Origin: JAXGYV01 sp040772045
GTDB taxonomy: Bacteria; Actinomycetota; Thermoleophilia; UBA2241
Length of the DNA: 47,223 nucleotides
Assembly: GCA_040772045.1 (NCBI GenBank)
Contig: JAXGYV010000013.1
Coordinates: 1 to 47,223 of the forward strand
Direction: 5' to 3'
Shown: piece by piece, positions 39,474 through 47,223 of the stretch
How the letters are laid out: every line of letters begins with the position of its first letter
Position numbering within the stretch: position 1 is the first letter of the stretch
The notes under the pieces: generated by a model
Databases searched by the model: none
What the model was told of the DNA's origin: nothing
What the model saw: the letters and a program-made list of their open reading frames with translations, nothing else
Program-made: the position numbers and the translations under genes

Positions 39474-39854
39474 ATGCACATCCGCGACGTGCTCGTCGTC
39501 GTGACCGGAGCGGGCATAGGGGGCGGCCTTCGGTACACACTCGGTAGTTGGATAGCCGAGCGCTGGGGAGCGCGGTTTCCGTGGCACACGCTGGCGATCA
39601 ACGTGAGTGGTGCTCTCCTGCTCGGTTTTCTCATGGCACTGTCAATCGAGCGCGGCGCCGTCGGCGCGAACTGGCGGCTGTTCATCGGTGTCGGCATCCT
39701 GGGCGGCTACACGACCTTCTCGACCCTCGCTTACGAAAGTACGGCGCTCCTCGAGCGGGGACTCACGACTCACGCTCTGGTCTACATCTTCGGCACGAGC
39801 ATCCTGGGCCTCGCGGCCGTGCTGCTCGGCCTCGCGATAGGACGATCGTTGTAA
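39474..39854 (+). CDS. fluC: Fluoride ion channel FluC/CrcB
   Basis: A 126-residue membrane protein with four helices, which as an antiparallel dimer exports fluoride. Conserved parts are GAGIGGGLRYTLG near the N-terminus, the asparagine in INVSGALLLGFLM, and GGYTTFSTLAYES with the Phe box and the central Na+ site. The ATG has a GGAGG site eight bases upstream. There is no second crcB copy next to it, so it may act as a homodimer. I looked for a fluoride riboswitch in the preceding 216 bases and did not find the motif. Confidence 0.95.
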   Translation: MHIRDVLVVVTGAGIGGGLRYTLGSWIAERWGARFPWHTLAINVSGALLLGFLMALSIERGAVGANWRLFIGVGILGGYTTFSTLAYESTALLERGLTTHALVYIFGTSILGLAAVLLGLAIGRSL

Positions 39855-40099
39855 GCGGTAAGCGTACCGGTAGACGTACCGGGTTCGGGTAGCTCACCGG
39901 CGGCTGGGGCCCGAGGTTGCGGTCGCGGCGACAGAGGGTCATTGTCTTGGGGCACCGAACGACCGTGTGTGCTGTACGCCGCCTGCGGCTTGCCCTCTGT
40001 GGCTCGTGATGGTGCAGGGCAAAGGAAAATCCCGTGCGCTCGGCGTCTTCGTCGGAGATGAGCCGGGAGCAGGGTACGGCGAGAAAGAGGAGAGGACGC

Positions 40100-41767
40100 A
40101 TGACCGAGAGGGAGGGAATGGGCTGCGAGCAGGTCTCCGCAGCCGAACTGACCGAGGCGAAGCGCTGTGCGATCGAGTGGATAGGCCAAAACGAGCAGTG
40201 GCTGTCCGAGTTTCACCTGCGCATTCACGGCTACGCGGAGCCGGCATGGAGAGAGTACAAGTCGGCGGCCGCGTACTGCGAGCTGTTGCGCGCGCAGGGC
40301 TTCACTGTAGAAGCAGGCTCGGGGGACATGCCCACGGCGTTCTGCGCGACCTGGGGCGAGGGCGGACCGGTGATCGCCTCGCATGCGGAGTACGACGCCG
40401 TGCCCGGCCTGTCTCAGCAGGCCGTGCCCTACAAGGCGCCTCGGGAAGGGCTCCATCCCTCCGCGCCGGGACACAACTGCACCCATGCGATGCTCGGCGT
40501 GGGTGCGCTGGCCGGTGTTCTCGCCACGAAGGCGGCCATGGAGCGTTGTGGCATTCCGGGTACGCTGCGCTTCTTCGGTGAGCCCGCCGAGAAGGTCTGC
40601 GGGTCCAAGCCAATCCATGCCGCCAAAGGCTACTACGACGATCTCGACGCGATGCTCTCCTACCATCCAACAGACGCCAACGTGGTGGTCTGGGATACCC
40701 ATTGCGGCTGCTACTGGAGCGCCGTCTTCACGTTCGAGTGTACCGAGCCCGAGAAGTACCTTGCCGGGACGGATGTTAAGCCCGCGTCTGGTGGGTTCGA
40801 CAATGTCCACACATGGGCGCGAACACCGGGGGCGCTCGACGCGGTCTGCTTGATGTACACGACCACCAAGTACACCAAGGAGGCGATGTTCGCCCACACC
40901 GGGAGCTGGACCATGAACGAGTACATCATGGCCGCCGGCGAGGCGACCGCCGACAACCATGCGCCGCACTTCAGCCAGATCCAGTACTCCTGGCGGTCGC
41001 CGACGGTTCGGATGCAGGAGCGCATGTACAGCGTCCTGGAGAAGAACGCCAAGGTCGTGGCTGAAGCGACTGGCTGTAAGGCCTCTGTCACGTGGGTGAC
41101 CAAAACGCGGCCTGGCCTGGCCAACCATGCGCTGGCCGAGCTCGCTCACCGCAACATGCGGCTCATTGGACCGCCGAGCTACGGCGAGGAGGCGGCCGGA
41201 TTCATCCGTGCGATCCAGAAGAACCTGGGCTTCGAGCCCCTCGAACGCCCGATCGACGACAAGTGCGAGCGCATCACGCCGCCAGAGGTGTATGAGGAGG
41301 AGACACGGCAGTTCATGCCGCCCTGGCAGAAGAACTTCACCTCAGACGACTACACCGACTACACCTGGCACGCGCCTACGCTGCGCCTGTACACCGCGCG
41401 GCCTGGGTTCCCGGGAAGCCTGCGGCCCGCGGCGCCCGGCCAGAAATACCCGCACTGGGTGGTCGTCGCCACCGGAGGTGTGCCCGCGCTGGTCGATCCG
41501 GGGATGTTCCTGGCGGGAAAGACCATCGCCGCGATAGCGCTCGATCTGCTGACGGACCCGCGCGAGCTGCAACGAGCGAAGGCGGAGTTTGAGGAACGGA
41601 CGGGCGGCGGCATCGGTGGCACGAACTGGATGCCGCCGCTGCTGCCGCAGGACTTCGTGCCGCCCGTCGATCTGCCCTGGCCCGACTACGTCACCGATAG
41701 CTCTGGCCAGAGGGGCTGGTATCTGCCGACGCCGCATGCCGTGAGCGGTCGGCAACCGATCGACTGA
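40100..41767 (+). CDS. M20-family amidase, AbgB-like
   Basis: A 555-residue metallo-amidase of the M20D group that includes AbgB, a subunit of p-aminobenzoyl-glutamate hydrolase. Metal-site residues are visible in SHAEYDAVPG (residues 95-104), APGHNCTHAMLGVGA (H125, C127, H129) and FGEPAEKVCGSK (E161). The dimerisation domain insert begins at about residue 195 and the second half returns to the catalytic fold with HWVVVATGGVPALVDPG. At 555 residues it is longer than AbgB (about 480) because of the C-terminal tail. The ATG follows an AGAGGAGAGG site. The upstream gap of 245 bases shows only a repeat GTAAGCGGTAAGCG after fluC. Confidence 0.88.
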   Translation: MTEREGMGCEQVSAAELTEAKRCAIEWIGQNEQWLSEFHLRIHGYAEPAWREYKSAAAYCELLRAQGFTVEAGSGDMPTAFCATWGEGGPVIASHAEYDAVPGLSQQAVPYKAPREGLHPSAPGHNCTHAMLGVGALAGVLATKAAMERCGIPGTLRFFGEPAEKVCGSKPIHAAKGYYDDLDAMLSYHPTDANVVVWDTHCGCYWSAVFTFECTEPEKYLAGTDVKPASGGFDNVHTWARTPGALDAVCLMYTTTKYTKEAMFAHTGSWTMNEYIMAAGEATADNHAPHFSQIQYSWRSPTVRMQERMYSVLEKNAKVVAEATGCKASVTWVTKTRPGLANHALAELAHRNMRLIGPPSYGEEAAGFIRAIQKNLGFEPLERPIDDKCERITPPEVYEEETRQFMPPWQKNFTSDDYTDYTWHAPTLRLYTARPGFPGSLRPAAPGQKYPHWVVVATGGVPALVDPGMFLAGKTIAAIALDLLTDPRELQRAKAEFEERTGGGIGGTNWMPPLLPQDFVPPVDLPWPDYVTDSSGQRGWYLPTPHAVSGRQPID

Positions 41768-41845
41768 CAGGCGGGCCCTGCTCAAGCAATCCGCTGCTCC
41801 TACGGGAGCGCCGCGCTGAGGAGCTCACGTCTCGAGGGGTCGTCT

Positions 41846-42049
41846 ATGGAGTGCCGAAAAGACAAAAACTTGGCCGCGTGCACGTGCACGTACGCCGCGT
41901 GCTCGCACAAGGGCGTGTGCTGCGAGTGCGTGAGCTACCACCTGCGCCTACGCGAGCTGCCGGCCTGCGTCTTCGATGCCCAGGGCGAACGCACCTACGA
42001 CCGTTCGTTCGAGCACTTCGCCCGCCTGGTGAGCCAGGGCCGCGTGTAG
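41846..42049 (+). CDS. Cys-rich small protein, DUF6485-like
   Basis: A 67-residue protein with nine cysteines: C3, C12, C14, C19, C25, C26, C28 and C41 are in the first 41 residues. The order C-x8-C-x-C-x4-C-x5-CC-x-C, followed by YHLRLRELPACVF and RTYDRSFEHFARL, is that of the DUF6485 family of anaerobic bacteria and archaea, of no known role. The cysteines probably bind zinc or Fe-S. The ribosome binding site is GAGGGG. It lies 78 bases after the M20 gene. Confidence 0.85.
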   Translation: MECRKDKNLAACTCTYAACSHKGVCCECVSYHLRLRELPACVFDAQGERTYDRSFEHFARLVSQGRV

Positions 42050-42159
42050 AGGGCTGGCGGGGGGTCGGCCGCTGCCGGGTGCGTGACGAAGTCGGCGCCG
42101 CGAGCGCTCCCCGTGCGGTGGTCCGCGGGAAGCAGGGGTATCCGCGGCGCGGTGCACCG

Positions 42160-42168
42160 TGCTAGGCT
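42160..42168 (+). promoter_or_regulatory. Extended -10 promoter in front of the MscS gene
   Basis: TGC-TAGGCT (42160-42168) is a TGn-extended -10 ending six bases before the GTG start at 42175. Like the element at 26906, this would give a leaderless mRNA. No ribosome binding site is visible. Confidence 0.5.
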
Positions 42169-42174
42169 GCGCGC

Positions 42175-43194
42175 GTGTTCGAGCGCTTTCTGCAACCAGC
42201 GTTGCCGGGTGGCACCGTAGCCGTCGCGTTCGACGGGCGTCTGAGAACACTGGTCACGGTGGCCGCCATTGTGTTCGGCGCGCTCATCCTCCATTTTGTG
42301 GTCTCGCGCGGCGTCGCGCGGCTGGTCAGCCGTCTCGCCTCCTTTCGGCGCAAGCGCCGCGAGCGCGATATCTCCGTGGGGGCGCCCGTCTCTGAGGCGG
42401 CGGGCGCCCCGGAACCGGACGTGCAGGGCGCGGCGCGAGCGCCCGCCGAGCAAGAGGAGCGCGCCGAACAGCGCATACGGACTCTCGGAGTGCTTCTCCG
42501 GCACACGGCCGGCGTCGTCATTCTCGTGATCGCCGGGATCATGGTGCTCGGCGAGCTCGGCGTGAACATCGGCCCACTGCTCGCTGGGGCGGGTGTGGCC
42601 GGCATCGCGCTGGCGTTCGGGGCTCAGGCGCTGGTTCGCGACTACCTCACCGGCATCTTCATGCTCGTCGAAGACCAATACGGCGTGGGCGACATCGTCG
42701 ATATCGGCGAGGCCAGCGGCGTGGTGGAGCGTGTGACGCTGCGACTCACCGTTGTGCGCGACGTCGAGGGGACGCTCTGGTACGTGCCCAATGGCGAGAT
42801 TCGCCGAGTTGGTAACAAGTCGTACCAGTGGGCGCGCGCGGTGCTCGACATCGGCGTAGCCTACGATGCCGATATCGCCGCGGCCTCCAAGGTCATCAAG
42901 GAGGTGGCGGACGGGCTGTGGCGCGAGGCTGTTCCGGGCGCGGCGATCATCGAAGAGCCCGAGATCTGGGGGGTGGAGGATCTCGGACCCCAGGCCGTCA
43001 GCATTCGTCTAGCAGTCAAGACGCTGCCGGGACAGCAGTGGGCGGTGGGGCGGGCGTTGAGGGCGCGCATCAAAGAGGCGTTGCACGCGGCCGGTATCGC
43101 GATCCCGTTTCCGCAGCAGACCGTCTGGTTCCAAGACGCCGGTCGCGCGCGGACCGGCCCGGGGGCTGGCTCAGAGGAACGCGACCGCCGGTAA
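42175..43194 (+). CDS. Mechanosensitive channel, MscS family
   Basis: A 339-residue small-conductance mechanosensitive channel. It has a membrane helix at about residues 24-44, a cytoplasmic charged linker of about 60 residues (RRKRRERD, then an acidic/alanine-rich part), helix 2 at about 112-132 and the pore helix with LLAGAGVAGIALAFGAQALVRDYLTG, the MscS signature. The beta domain (GDIVDIGEASGVVERVTLRLTVVRD) and the C-terminal domain follow. The start is GTG without a ribosome binding site. It is convergent with the ABC ATPase gene, 107 bases away. Confidence 0.92.
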   Translation: MFERFLQPALPGGTVAVAFDGRLRTLVTVAAIVFGALILHFVVSRGVARLVSRLASFRRKRRERDISVGAPVSEAAGAPEPDVQGAARAPAEQEERAEQRIRTLGVLLRHTAGVVILVIAGIMVLGELGVNIGPLLAGAGVAGIALAFGAQALVRDYLTGIFMLVEDQYGVGDIVDIGEASGVVERVTLRLTVVRDVEGTLWYVPNGEIRRVGNKSYQWARAVLDIGVAYDADIAAASKVIKEVADGLWREAVPGAAIIEEPEIWGVEDLGPQAVSIRLAVKTLPGQQWAVGRALRARIKEALHAAGIAIPFPQQTVWFQDAGRARTGPGAGSEERDRR

Positions 43195-43301
43195 CGGCTT
43201 TCCCTTAGCTCCGGCACAGCCCTTTTGGCGCTGGAACTTGCCGAAGGTACTCCGCGGGCTGTGCGAGTGGAGTGGCCTGCCGCGATGTCGGCGGGTACTG
43301 C

Positions 43302-44045
43302 CTAATAGCGGCCGTGTTGCGCTGCCACAGTGGTTGCGTCGTGCAGCTTGCCGTCGTGGAGAACGAGACGGCGGTCGGCGTGGCTGGCCACGTCCTCCTC
43401 ATGGGTGATCATGACGATCGTGCGTCCGCTGCGGTGCAGTTCATCGAGGATCTCGAGCACCTCGTTGGTCGCCGTCAGATCGAGGTTACCCGTGGGCTCG
43501 TCGACGAGCAGGAGCGCCGGGTCGCCGACCAGAGCGCGGGCGATGGCCACGCGCTGCATCTGCCCGCCCGAGAGCTCGCTCGAGTCGTGATCGGAGCGGT
43601 GTGCGAGGCCGACGGCCTCCAGGGCCTTCGCGGCCGCGCGCAGCCGCTCGGCGCGGCGTACACCACGGTAGATGAGAGGCGTGGCCACGTTCTCCAATGC
43701 GGTGGTGCGCGGAAGCAGATTGTGGAGCTGGAACACGAAGCCGATGAGCTCGTTGCGCAACTGTGCCCGCTCCGTGTCGTCGAGGACGGCCACGTTGTGT
43801 CCGGCGAGGGAGTACGCGCCGGCGTCGGCGCTGTCGAGCAAGCCGAGTACATGGAGCAGCGTCGACTTGCCGGAGCCAGACCGGCCGGTGCAAGCAACCC
43901 ATTCGCCCTCGTGCACTTCGAGGTCAAGGTTCTTAAGCACCGGCACCTCTATGGTGCCTCTTCTGTAGGTGCGTTCAAGGCCCCTGACTTCGAGGATCGG
44001 ATCTCCATGGCCGGAGGTGCGAGGTGCGTGCATGATCGGGCTCAC
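43302..44045 (-). CDS. MacB/LolD-type ABC transporter ATP-binding protein
   Basis: A 247-residue ATPase of the MacB/LolD/FtsE class, which drives mechanotransmission rather than transport through the membrane. Walker A is TGRSGSGKSTLL, the signature LSGGQMQR, Walker B LLLVDEPTGNLD and the switch histidine is in VMITHEEDVA. FVFQLHNLLPRTTALENVATPL is typical of the class. It is divergent from two adaptors and an FtsX-like permease that follow on the other strand and presumably form one machine. The GTG at 44045 has no strong site; an ATG 12 bases later is another option. Confidence 0.92.
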   Translation of the reverse strand: MSPIMHAPRTSGHGDPILEVRGLERTYRRGTIEVPVLKNLDLEVHEGEWVACTGRSGSGKSTLLHVLGLLDSADAGAYSLAGHNVAVLDDTERAQLRNELIGFVFQLHNLLPRTTALENVATPLIYRGVRRAERLRAAAKALEAVGLAHRSDHDSSELSGGQMQRVAIARALVGDPALLLVDEPTGNLDLTATNEVLEILDELHRSGRTIVMITHEEDVASHADRRLVLHDGKLHDATTVAAQHGRY

Positions 44046-44094
44046 CCTGTTCTGTATCGAGGGGCGTCGTCTGCGGCAGTCTAGGGGCGGCCGT

Positions 44095-44174
44095 GTAAGG
44101 CCGGCGTAAGCTCCGGCGTGGGCCGACTCACGAAGGCGCCTCTGGCCGTGCCTCTGTCCTTACGCTCACCTTAT
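44095..44174. promoter_or_regulatory. Tandem GTAAG operators between the efflux ATPase and adaptor genes
   Basis: GTAAG occurs on the plus strand at 44095-44099 and again 11 bases later at 44106-44110. On the minus strand, GTAAG lies at 44163-44159 and ATAAG at 44174-44170, again with an 11-base period. Direct repeats spaced 11 bases are what OmpR/PhoB-type response regulators bind, one monomer per repeat. One tandem pair faces each of the divergent genes. No two-component genes lie in the window. The same region must hold both promoters; none is clear. Confidence 0.55.
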
Positions 44175-44218
44175 CGACTCCTCTGTACGGTGCTGCCGAT
44201 CGACACGGAGGAATACTT

Positions 44219-45118
44219 ATGCCACCGGCCAACGTGCCACCCTGCTCTCGCGGACCGCGCCCGCTTCGGCGGACGGCGCGGACACGCCGTGCCGCACCGG
44301 TCGCACTGCTCGTCATCCTGTGCGCCGCTCTGCCGTTCGCGGCAGCGTGCGGGGACTCGGCGCGATCCGCATCGGGTAGCGACCAGCAGGCGCCGTCTCA
44401 GGTACGGCAGGTACTGTACAGAGTGATGCGGGGGGACGTCGTGGAGACGGTGAGCGGAACCGCCGAGCTGACGACTCTCGGGAATGCGCCGACAGTGACG
44501 GTGCGGCTGTCGGGCGACGGGGTGGCTCAGGTAGCTGAGGGCCAACACGCCACCGTGCGTCTGGGCGACTTCGGCAGTGGCCAGCGGCCGCGCGGCTCGG
44601 GTACCACGCCCGCCCCGCGCGTCACGACCGGCGGCTCGCCGATGGACCAGGGCGCTGCTGGACGACCAAGCCCACCGGCTGGTGCTCAGGGCTGGCCGCG
44701 GGGCGGCACGGGTGGCATGCGTGGCGTCGAGGGTACGGTGGAGTTTGTGACGAGAGGCACAGATGGTGCGACGGCGATCGTCCGCCTCTCCTCGGTGCCG
44801 AACGACGCTAGCGCGGGCGATCACGGCGTCGCCGTCATTGAGGTGAAGATCCTCGCGGAAGACGTGCTCGTGGTGCCTACGCAGGCCATTACCACGAGCA
44901 ACGGCGCGTCGACCGTGCGGATCGTGGTGAACGGCAAGACGGAATCGTGCACAGTCGAGGTGGGCCAGAGAAGTGACCAGCAGACAGAGATTGTCTCGGG
45001 CCTCAAAGAGGGCGACAACGTGGTGTACGAGATTAGCTTTCCGGGTACCCGCGGCAGCCCTCCGCTGGGCGGCGGGCGGAGGAGCAGTCCGCAACCCGCG
45101 GACCGCACCGGTTCGTGA
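44219..45118 (+). CDS. Efflux-type adaptor lipoprotein (MacA/HlyD-like, reduced)
   Basis: A 299-residue secreted protein with an arginine-rich N-terminus, a hydrophobic stretch and lipobox PFAAAC (Cys44). The start of the mature part, YRVMRGDVVETVSGTAELT, and the end, DVLVVPTQAITTSNGASTVRIVVNGK, are those of membrane-fusion adaptors. The coiled hairpin and the usual lipoyl half are replaced by a Gly/Pro-rich stretch of about 45 residues, so it is a shortened adaptor. The ATG has a GGAGG site. It is the first gene of an operon with a second adaptor and the permease. Confidence 0.8.
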   Translation: MPPANVPPCSRGPRPLRRTARTRRAAPVALLVILCAALPFAAACGDSARSASGSDQQAPSQVRQVLYRVMRGDVVETVSGTAELTTLGNAPTVTVRLSGDGVAQVAEGQHATVRLGDFGSGQRPRGSGTTPAPRVTTGGSPMDQGAAGRPSPPAGAQGWPRGGTGGMRGVEGTVEFVTRGTDGATAIVRLSSVPNDASAGDHGVAVIEVKILAEDVLVVPTQAITTSNGASTVRIVVNGKTESCTVEVGQRSDQQTEIVSGLKEGDNVVYEISFPGTRGSPPLGGGRRSSPQPADRTGS

Positions 45119-45206
45119 AGTCAGCGGCCGATGGCGGCGAGCTGTCGGGGAATGAGCGCGCACGTCGGTTGATGACCGCGGCCAGCGAGGATGGAGGAGA
45201 CAGCAG

Positions 45207-46415
45207 ATGAGGAAGAGCAGGCGCGTACGGCGGTGGCTTGCGGCGACGATGGCGATCGTAATCGTGACCGGAGCCGCGGTTGCTGTATATCTGTGGCAGC
45301 GGGACGATGAGGCGGGCGCTGTACGGTACCTGACGTCCACGGTGAGCACTGGGACCGTCGAGCAGACAGTCGAGGCCGATTTCACACTGGTTGCCGCGCA
45401 CGGCGATACCGCGCTGCGGCCGGGTGTCAGCGGCGTGGTCACCGCGTTGTACCTCTCCGAGGGGGCAACGCTGCGCAGTCTGCAGAAGCTAGCGGTGATC
45501 TCAGGCCGGCCGGTGTTCGCGCTGGTGAGCTCGGTACCACTCTACGAAGAGCTGGCCTATGGCGACACGCAGGGGAATGTAAAAGCGCTCGAGTCGGCGT
45601 TGAAGGCCGAGGGGTACGATCACGGGACGGTGGACGGGTACTTCGACGCGTCTACTCAAGCCGGCCTGCTCGAGTGGCAAGAGGACAACGGTCTGGACCA
45701 GACGGGCACAATCGACTTGGCCACGTTCGTATGGGTGCCGAAGGGGTCAGTGGTAACTTCTGTGGATGTCGGCAAGGGGAGCACTGTAGGCGCTGGAACC
45801 TCGCTGGCGACGACGAGCTTTCCGCGGGCCATGGTCGCACAGGCGTCTGTTGGACAGGCCGATATCTCGCTCCTCGAGAAGGGCCAGGCGGCTCAGCTGA
45901 CCATCGACGGGCACGAGGAGACCACGTTCTCAGCGAAGATCAAGTCGATTGCCACGGTCTCGTCGGCGCAGGCCGGGGCGGGTAGCAGCTCGACGTCGGC
46001 GCAGTACACGGTGACGCTCTCTGTGGCTGAGGTGCCGTCGTGGGCGCTCCTGGGCATGACGGGCTCGCTGTCGATCACCATCGCGCAGGCGGCCGACGTG
46101 TTGGTGGTGCCTACGAGTGCCATCGCCGGCACCGCCAGCGACGCCTACGTGCGGGTGATGATCGATGGGCAGCCGGCTACCCGACAGGTCGAGACGGGTA
46201 TGGCGACGTCCTCCCTCACGCAGATCGTGAGTGGTCTGGTCGAAGGGGAGTTGGTGGTCACCGGTACGATCACCAACGGGAGCTCGACTACTCGCTCGGG
46301 ATCATCTGGCGCCTTTGGCCTGCCCGGGATGACCGGCGGGGAACGACCGCAGGGCATACGTGGGAACGGTGTACAGTCTGGTGGCATGCGGATGAATCAG
46401 GCCGGTGGACAATGA
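45207..46415 (+). CDS. Adaptor with inserted peptidoglycan-binding domain
   Basis: A 402-residue secreted membrane-fusion protein. It has one N-terminal membrane helix (about residues 10-29), then an adaptor start (TVSTGTVEQTVEADFTLV). A PG_binding_1-like module occupies about residues 120-172 (NVKALESALKAEGYD...GYFDASTQAGLLEWQ), where many adaptors have a coiled coil. The second half, LVVPTSAIAGTASDAYVRVMIDG, is the usual beta-barrel and membrane-proximal region. The last 50 residues are Gly/Ser/Met-rich. It probably links the permease to the cell wall in a Gram-positive envelope. It overlaps the permease by four bases (ATGA). Confidence 0.87.
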   Translation: MRKSRRVRRWLAATMAIVIVTGAAVAVYLWQRDDEAGAVRYLTSTVSTGTVEQTVEADFTLVAAHGDTALRPGVSGVVTALYLSEGATLRSLQKLAVISGRPVFALVSSVPLYEELAYGDTQGNVKALESALKAEGYDHGTVDGYFDASTQAGLLEWQEDNGLDQTGTIDLATFVWVPKGSVVTSVDVGKGSTVGAGTSLATTSFPRAMVAQASVGQADISLLEKGQAAQLTIDGHEETTFSAKIKSIATVSSAQAGAGSSSTSAQYTVTLSVAEVPSWALLGMTGSLSITIAQAADVLVVPTSAIAGTASDAYVRVMIDGQPATRQVETGMATSSLTQIVSGLVEGELVVTGTITNGSSTTRSGSSGAFGLPGMTGGERPQGIRGNGVQSGGMRMNQAGGQ

Positions 46416-47223
46416 TCGTTGCTCTGGAGTCGCTGCGGCTCGCGTTCGCCAGCCTGCGGGCGAATCCGCTTCGCGCGGTCCTCACCATCCTGGGTATCGT
46501 CATCGGCATCGGGGCGGTCGTCGCCCTCATGTCGATCGGTGCTGGCTCGCAGCGGGCGGTGGAGGAACAGTTCACGACCTTTGGTACCGACACGGTGACC
46601 GTGTCGGCCAGTCGGTTTGCCTCTGACGACACGGCACTCGACGAGGACGATCGGGCGGCGATCAACGAAGCGCCGGGCGTTCGGCGTACCGTGTGTACGG
46701 TCGAGACCGATACCAGGGTGAGCTTCGGGGACACGACGACCTTCGCCACGATCACGGGCACAACCCCGGCGATCCAGAGCATAAACAGTCTGGAGCTGCA
46801 GGCGGGCTCGTTCTTCAGTTGGTTCGCCGCCGAGAACGACCTGCCGGTGGCGGTCCTGGGGAACGCCATCGTCGAGAACCTCGGTGCGGACGTGAATCAG
46901 ATGGTGGGGCAGACGGTGCGTATCGGCGGCCGCGACTTCGAGGTCGTCGGCGTACTGGCCGAGACCGGCGACGTGGGGTTTGCCTCGGCAGACAGTAGCA
47001 TCATCGTGCCGCTGGGGGTGATCGAGGGCCGGCTGGTGGCGTTCGACCCCGCGATCTCCGAGATCCGCGTTCAGGCCGAGCCGAGCGCGGTGGATACGTA
47101 CGTCGACGCTCTCACCGCGGCATTGCGCGGCGTGCGCGACATCGATGCGGGTGAGGACGACGACTTCCAGGTGCGGGACGCCAGCTCCATCGCGTCGGCC
47201 GTCTCCCAAACCTCCGTCACGCT
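46412..47223 (+). CDS. MacB-type (FtsX-like) permease, N-terminal part
   Basis: The gene runs off the right edge after 270 codons. It starts MIVALESLRLAFASLRANPL, the conserved pre-TM1 helix of MacB, with TM1 RAVLTILGIVIGIGAVVALMSIG (residues about 21-43). The periplasmic MacB_PCD domain follows: VEEQFTTFGTDTVTV, then LGNAIVENLGAD and VGQTVRIGGRDFEVVGVLAETG. The three other helices of the family lie beyond the window. Together with the two adaptors and the divergent ATPase it should form an efflux or protein-extrusion machine. Start overlaps the adaptor stop by four bases. Confidence 0.93.
   Translation, partial: MIVALESLRLAFASLRANPLRAVLTILGIVIGIGAVVALMSIGAGSQRAVEEQFTTFGTDTVTVSASRFASDDTALDEDDRAAINEAPGVRRTVCTVETDTRVSFGDTTTFATITGTTPAIQSINSLELQAGSFFSWFAAENDLPVAVLGNAIVENLGADVNQMVGQTVRIGGRDFEVVGVLAETGDVGFASADSSIIVPLGVIEGRLVAFDPAISEIRVQAEPSAVDTYVDALTAALRGVRDIDAGEDDDFQVRDASSIASAVSQTSVT

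Noticed and set aside
39851..39895. GTAAGCG tandem and GTACCGG repeats after fluC
   Set aside because: They are short, lie between co-directional genes and do not have the 11-base period of the 44095-44174 sites.
1..47223. tRNA, rRNA, CRISPR arrays, insertion sequences and att sites
   Set aside because: Scanning by eye found no GGTTCGAATCC-like T-arm with a matching fold, no regular short repeats with spacers and no transposase. A tRNA missed by eye cannot be fully excluded.

Overview
The window is a stretch of a high-GC bacterial chromosome, densely packed with genes and free of insertion sequences, CRISPR arrays or recognisable tRNA/rRNA genes. Frequent GTG starts, strong AGGAGG ribosome binding sites, several apparently leaderless genes and the rpsF-ssb-rpsR-rplI-dnaB order suggest a deep-branching actinobacterium (for example the Thermoleophilia/Coriobacteriia side of Actinomycetota). 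This taxonomic call is inference. Fe-type superoxide dismutase, molybdenum-cofactor genes and many dehydrogenases suggest a flexible heterotroph that meets oxygen.

Layout. 1-4158 (minus): a branched-chain amino-acid/amide-type ABC importer (livK-H-M-G-F; livF is cut by the window edge). 4488-7649 (plus): a Fur/Zur-type box, a Fur-family regulator and a Zn/Mn ABC importer in overlapping order. 7646-18174 (almost all minus): a purine biosynthesis cluster (purA, purD, purE, purB, purC) with ridA, a membrane acyltransferase, a large FAD protein overlapping purA, a zinc-ribbon membrane protein and a small tail-anchored repeat protein. 18499-22929 (plus): Fe-SOD, a nitroreductase, an atypical PEP-carboxykinase-like protein, a zinc-ribbon MscL and a methyltransferase. 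22917-26765 (minus): class IV aminotransferase, dnaB, rplI, rpsR, ssb, rpsF.

26921-30448 (plus): a leaderless 61-residue protein and two aldehyde dehydrogenases, the first behind a CsoR/FrmR-like palindrome. 30488-33315 (plus): a promoter followed at once by a Moco-family riboswitch, a long leader, then mop, moaA, moaC and a mogA/moaB gene. 33338-41767: a SatD-like protein (minus), a SAM-hydrolysing DUF62 enzyme, an MFS exporter, an amidohydrolase, an SDR, a FluC fluoride channel and an M20 amidase. 41846-43194: a Cys-rich DUF6485-like protein and an MscS channel. 43302-47223: a MacB-type efflux system with the ATPase divergent from two adaptors and the permease (cut by the window edge), separated by two 11-bp-periodic GTAAG tandem sites typical of an OmpR-type regulator.

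The most informative signals are the Moco riboswitch with its aligned promoter, the perfectly placed Shine-Dalgarno in front of an AUC codon in rpsF, the rewired metal site of the Fur-family protein behind a perfect Zur-like box, the GTAAG tandem operators of the efflux system, and the recurrent -10/N6/start-codon arrangement that marks leaderless mRNAs. I did not find a clearly unprecedented multi-gene system.
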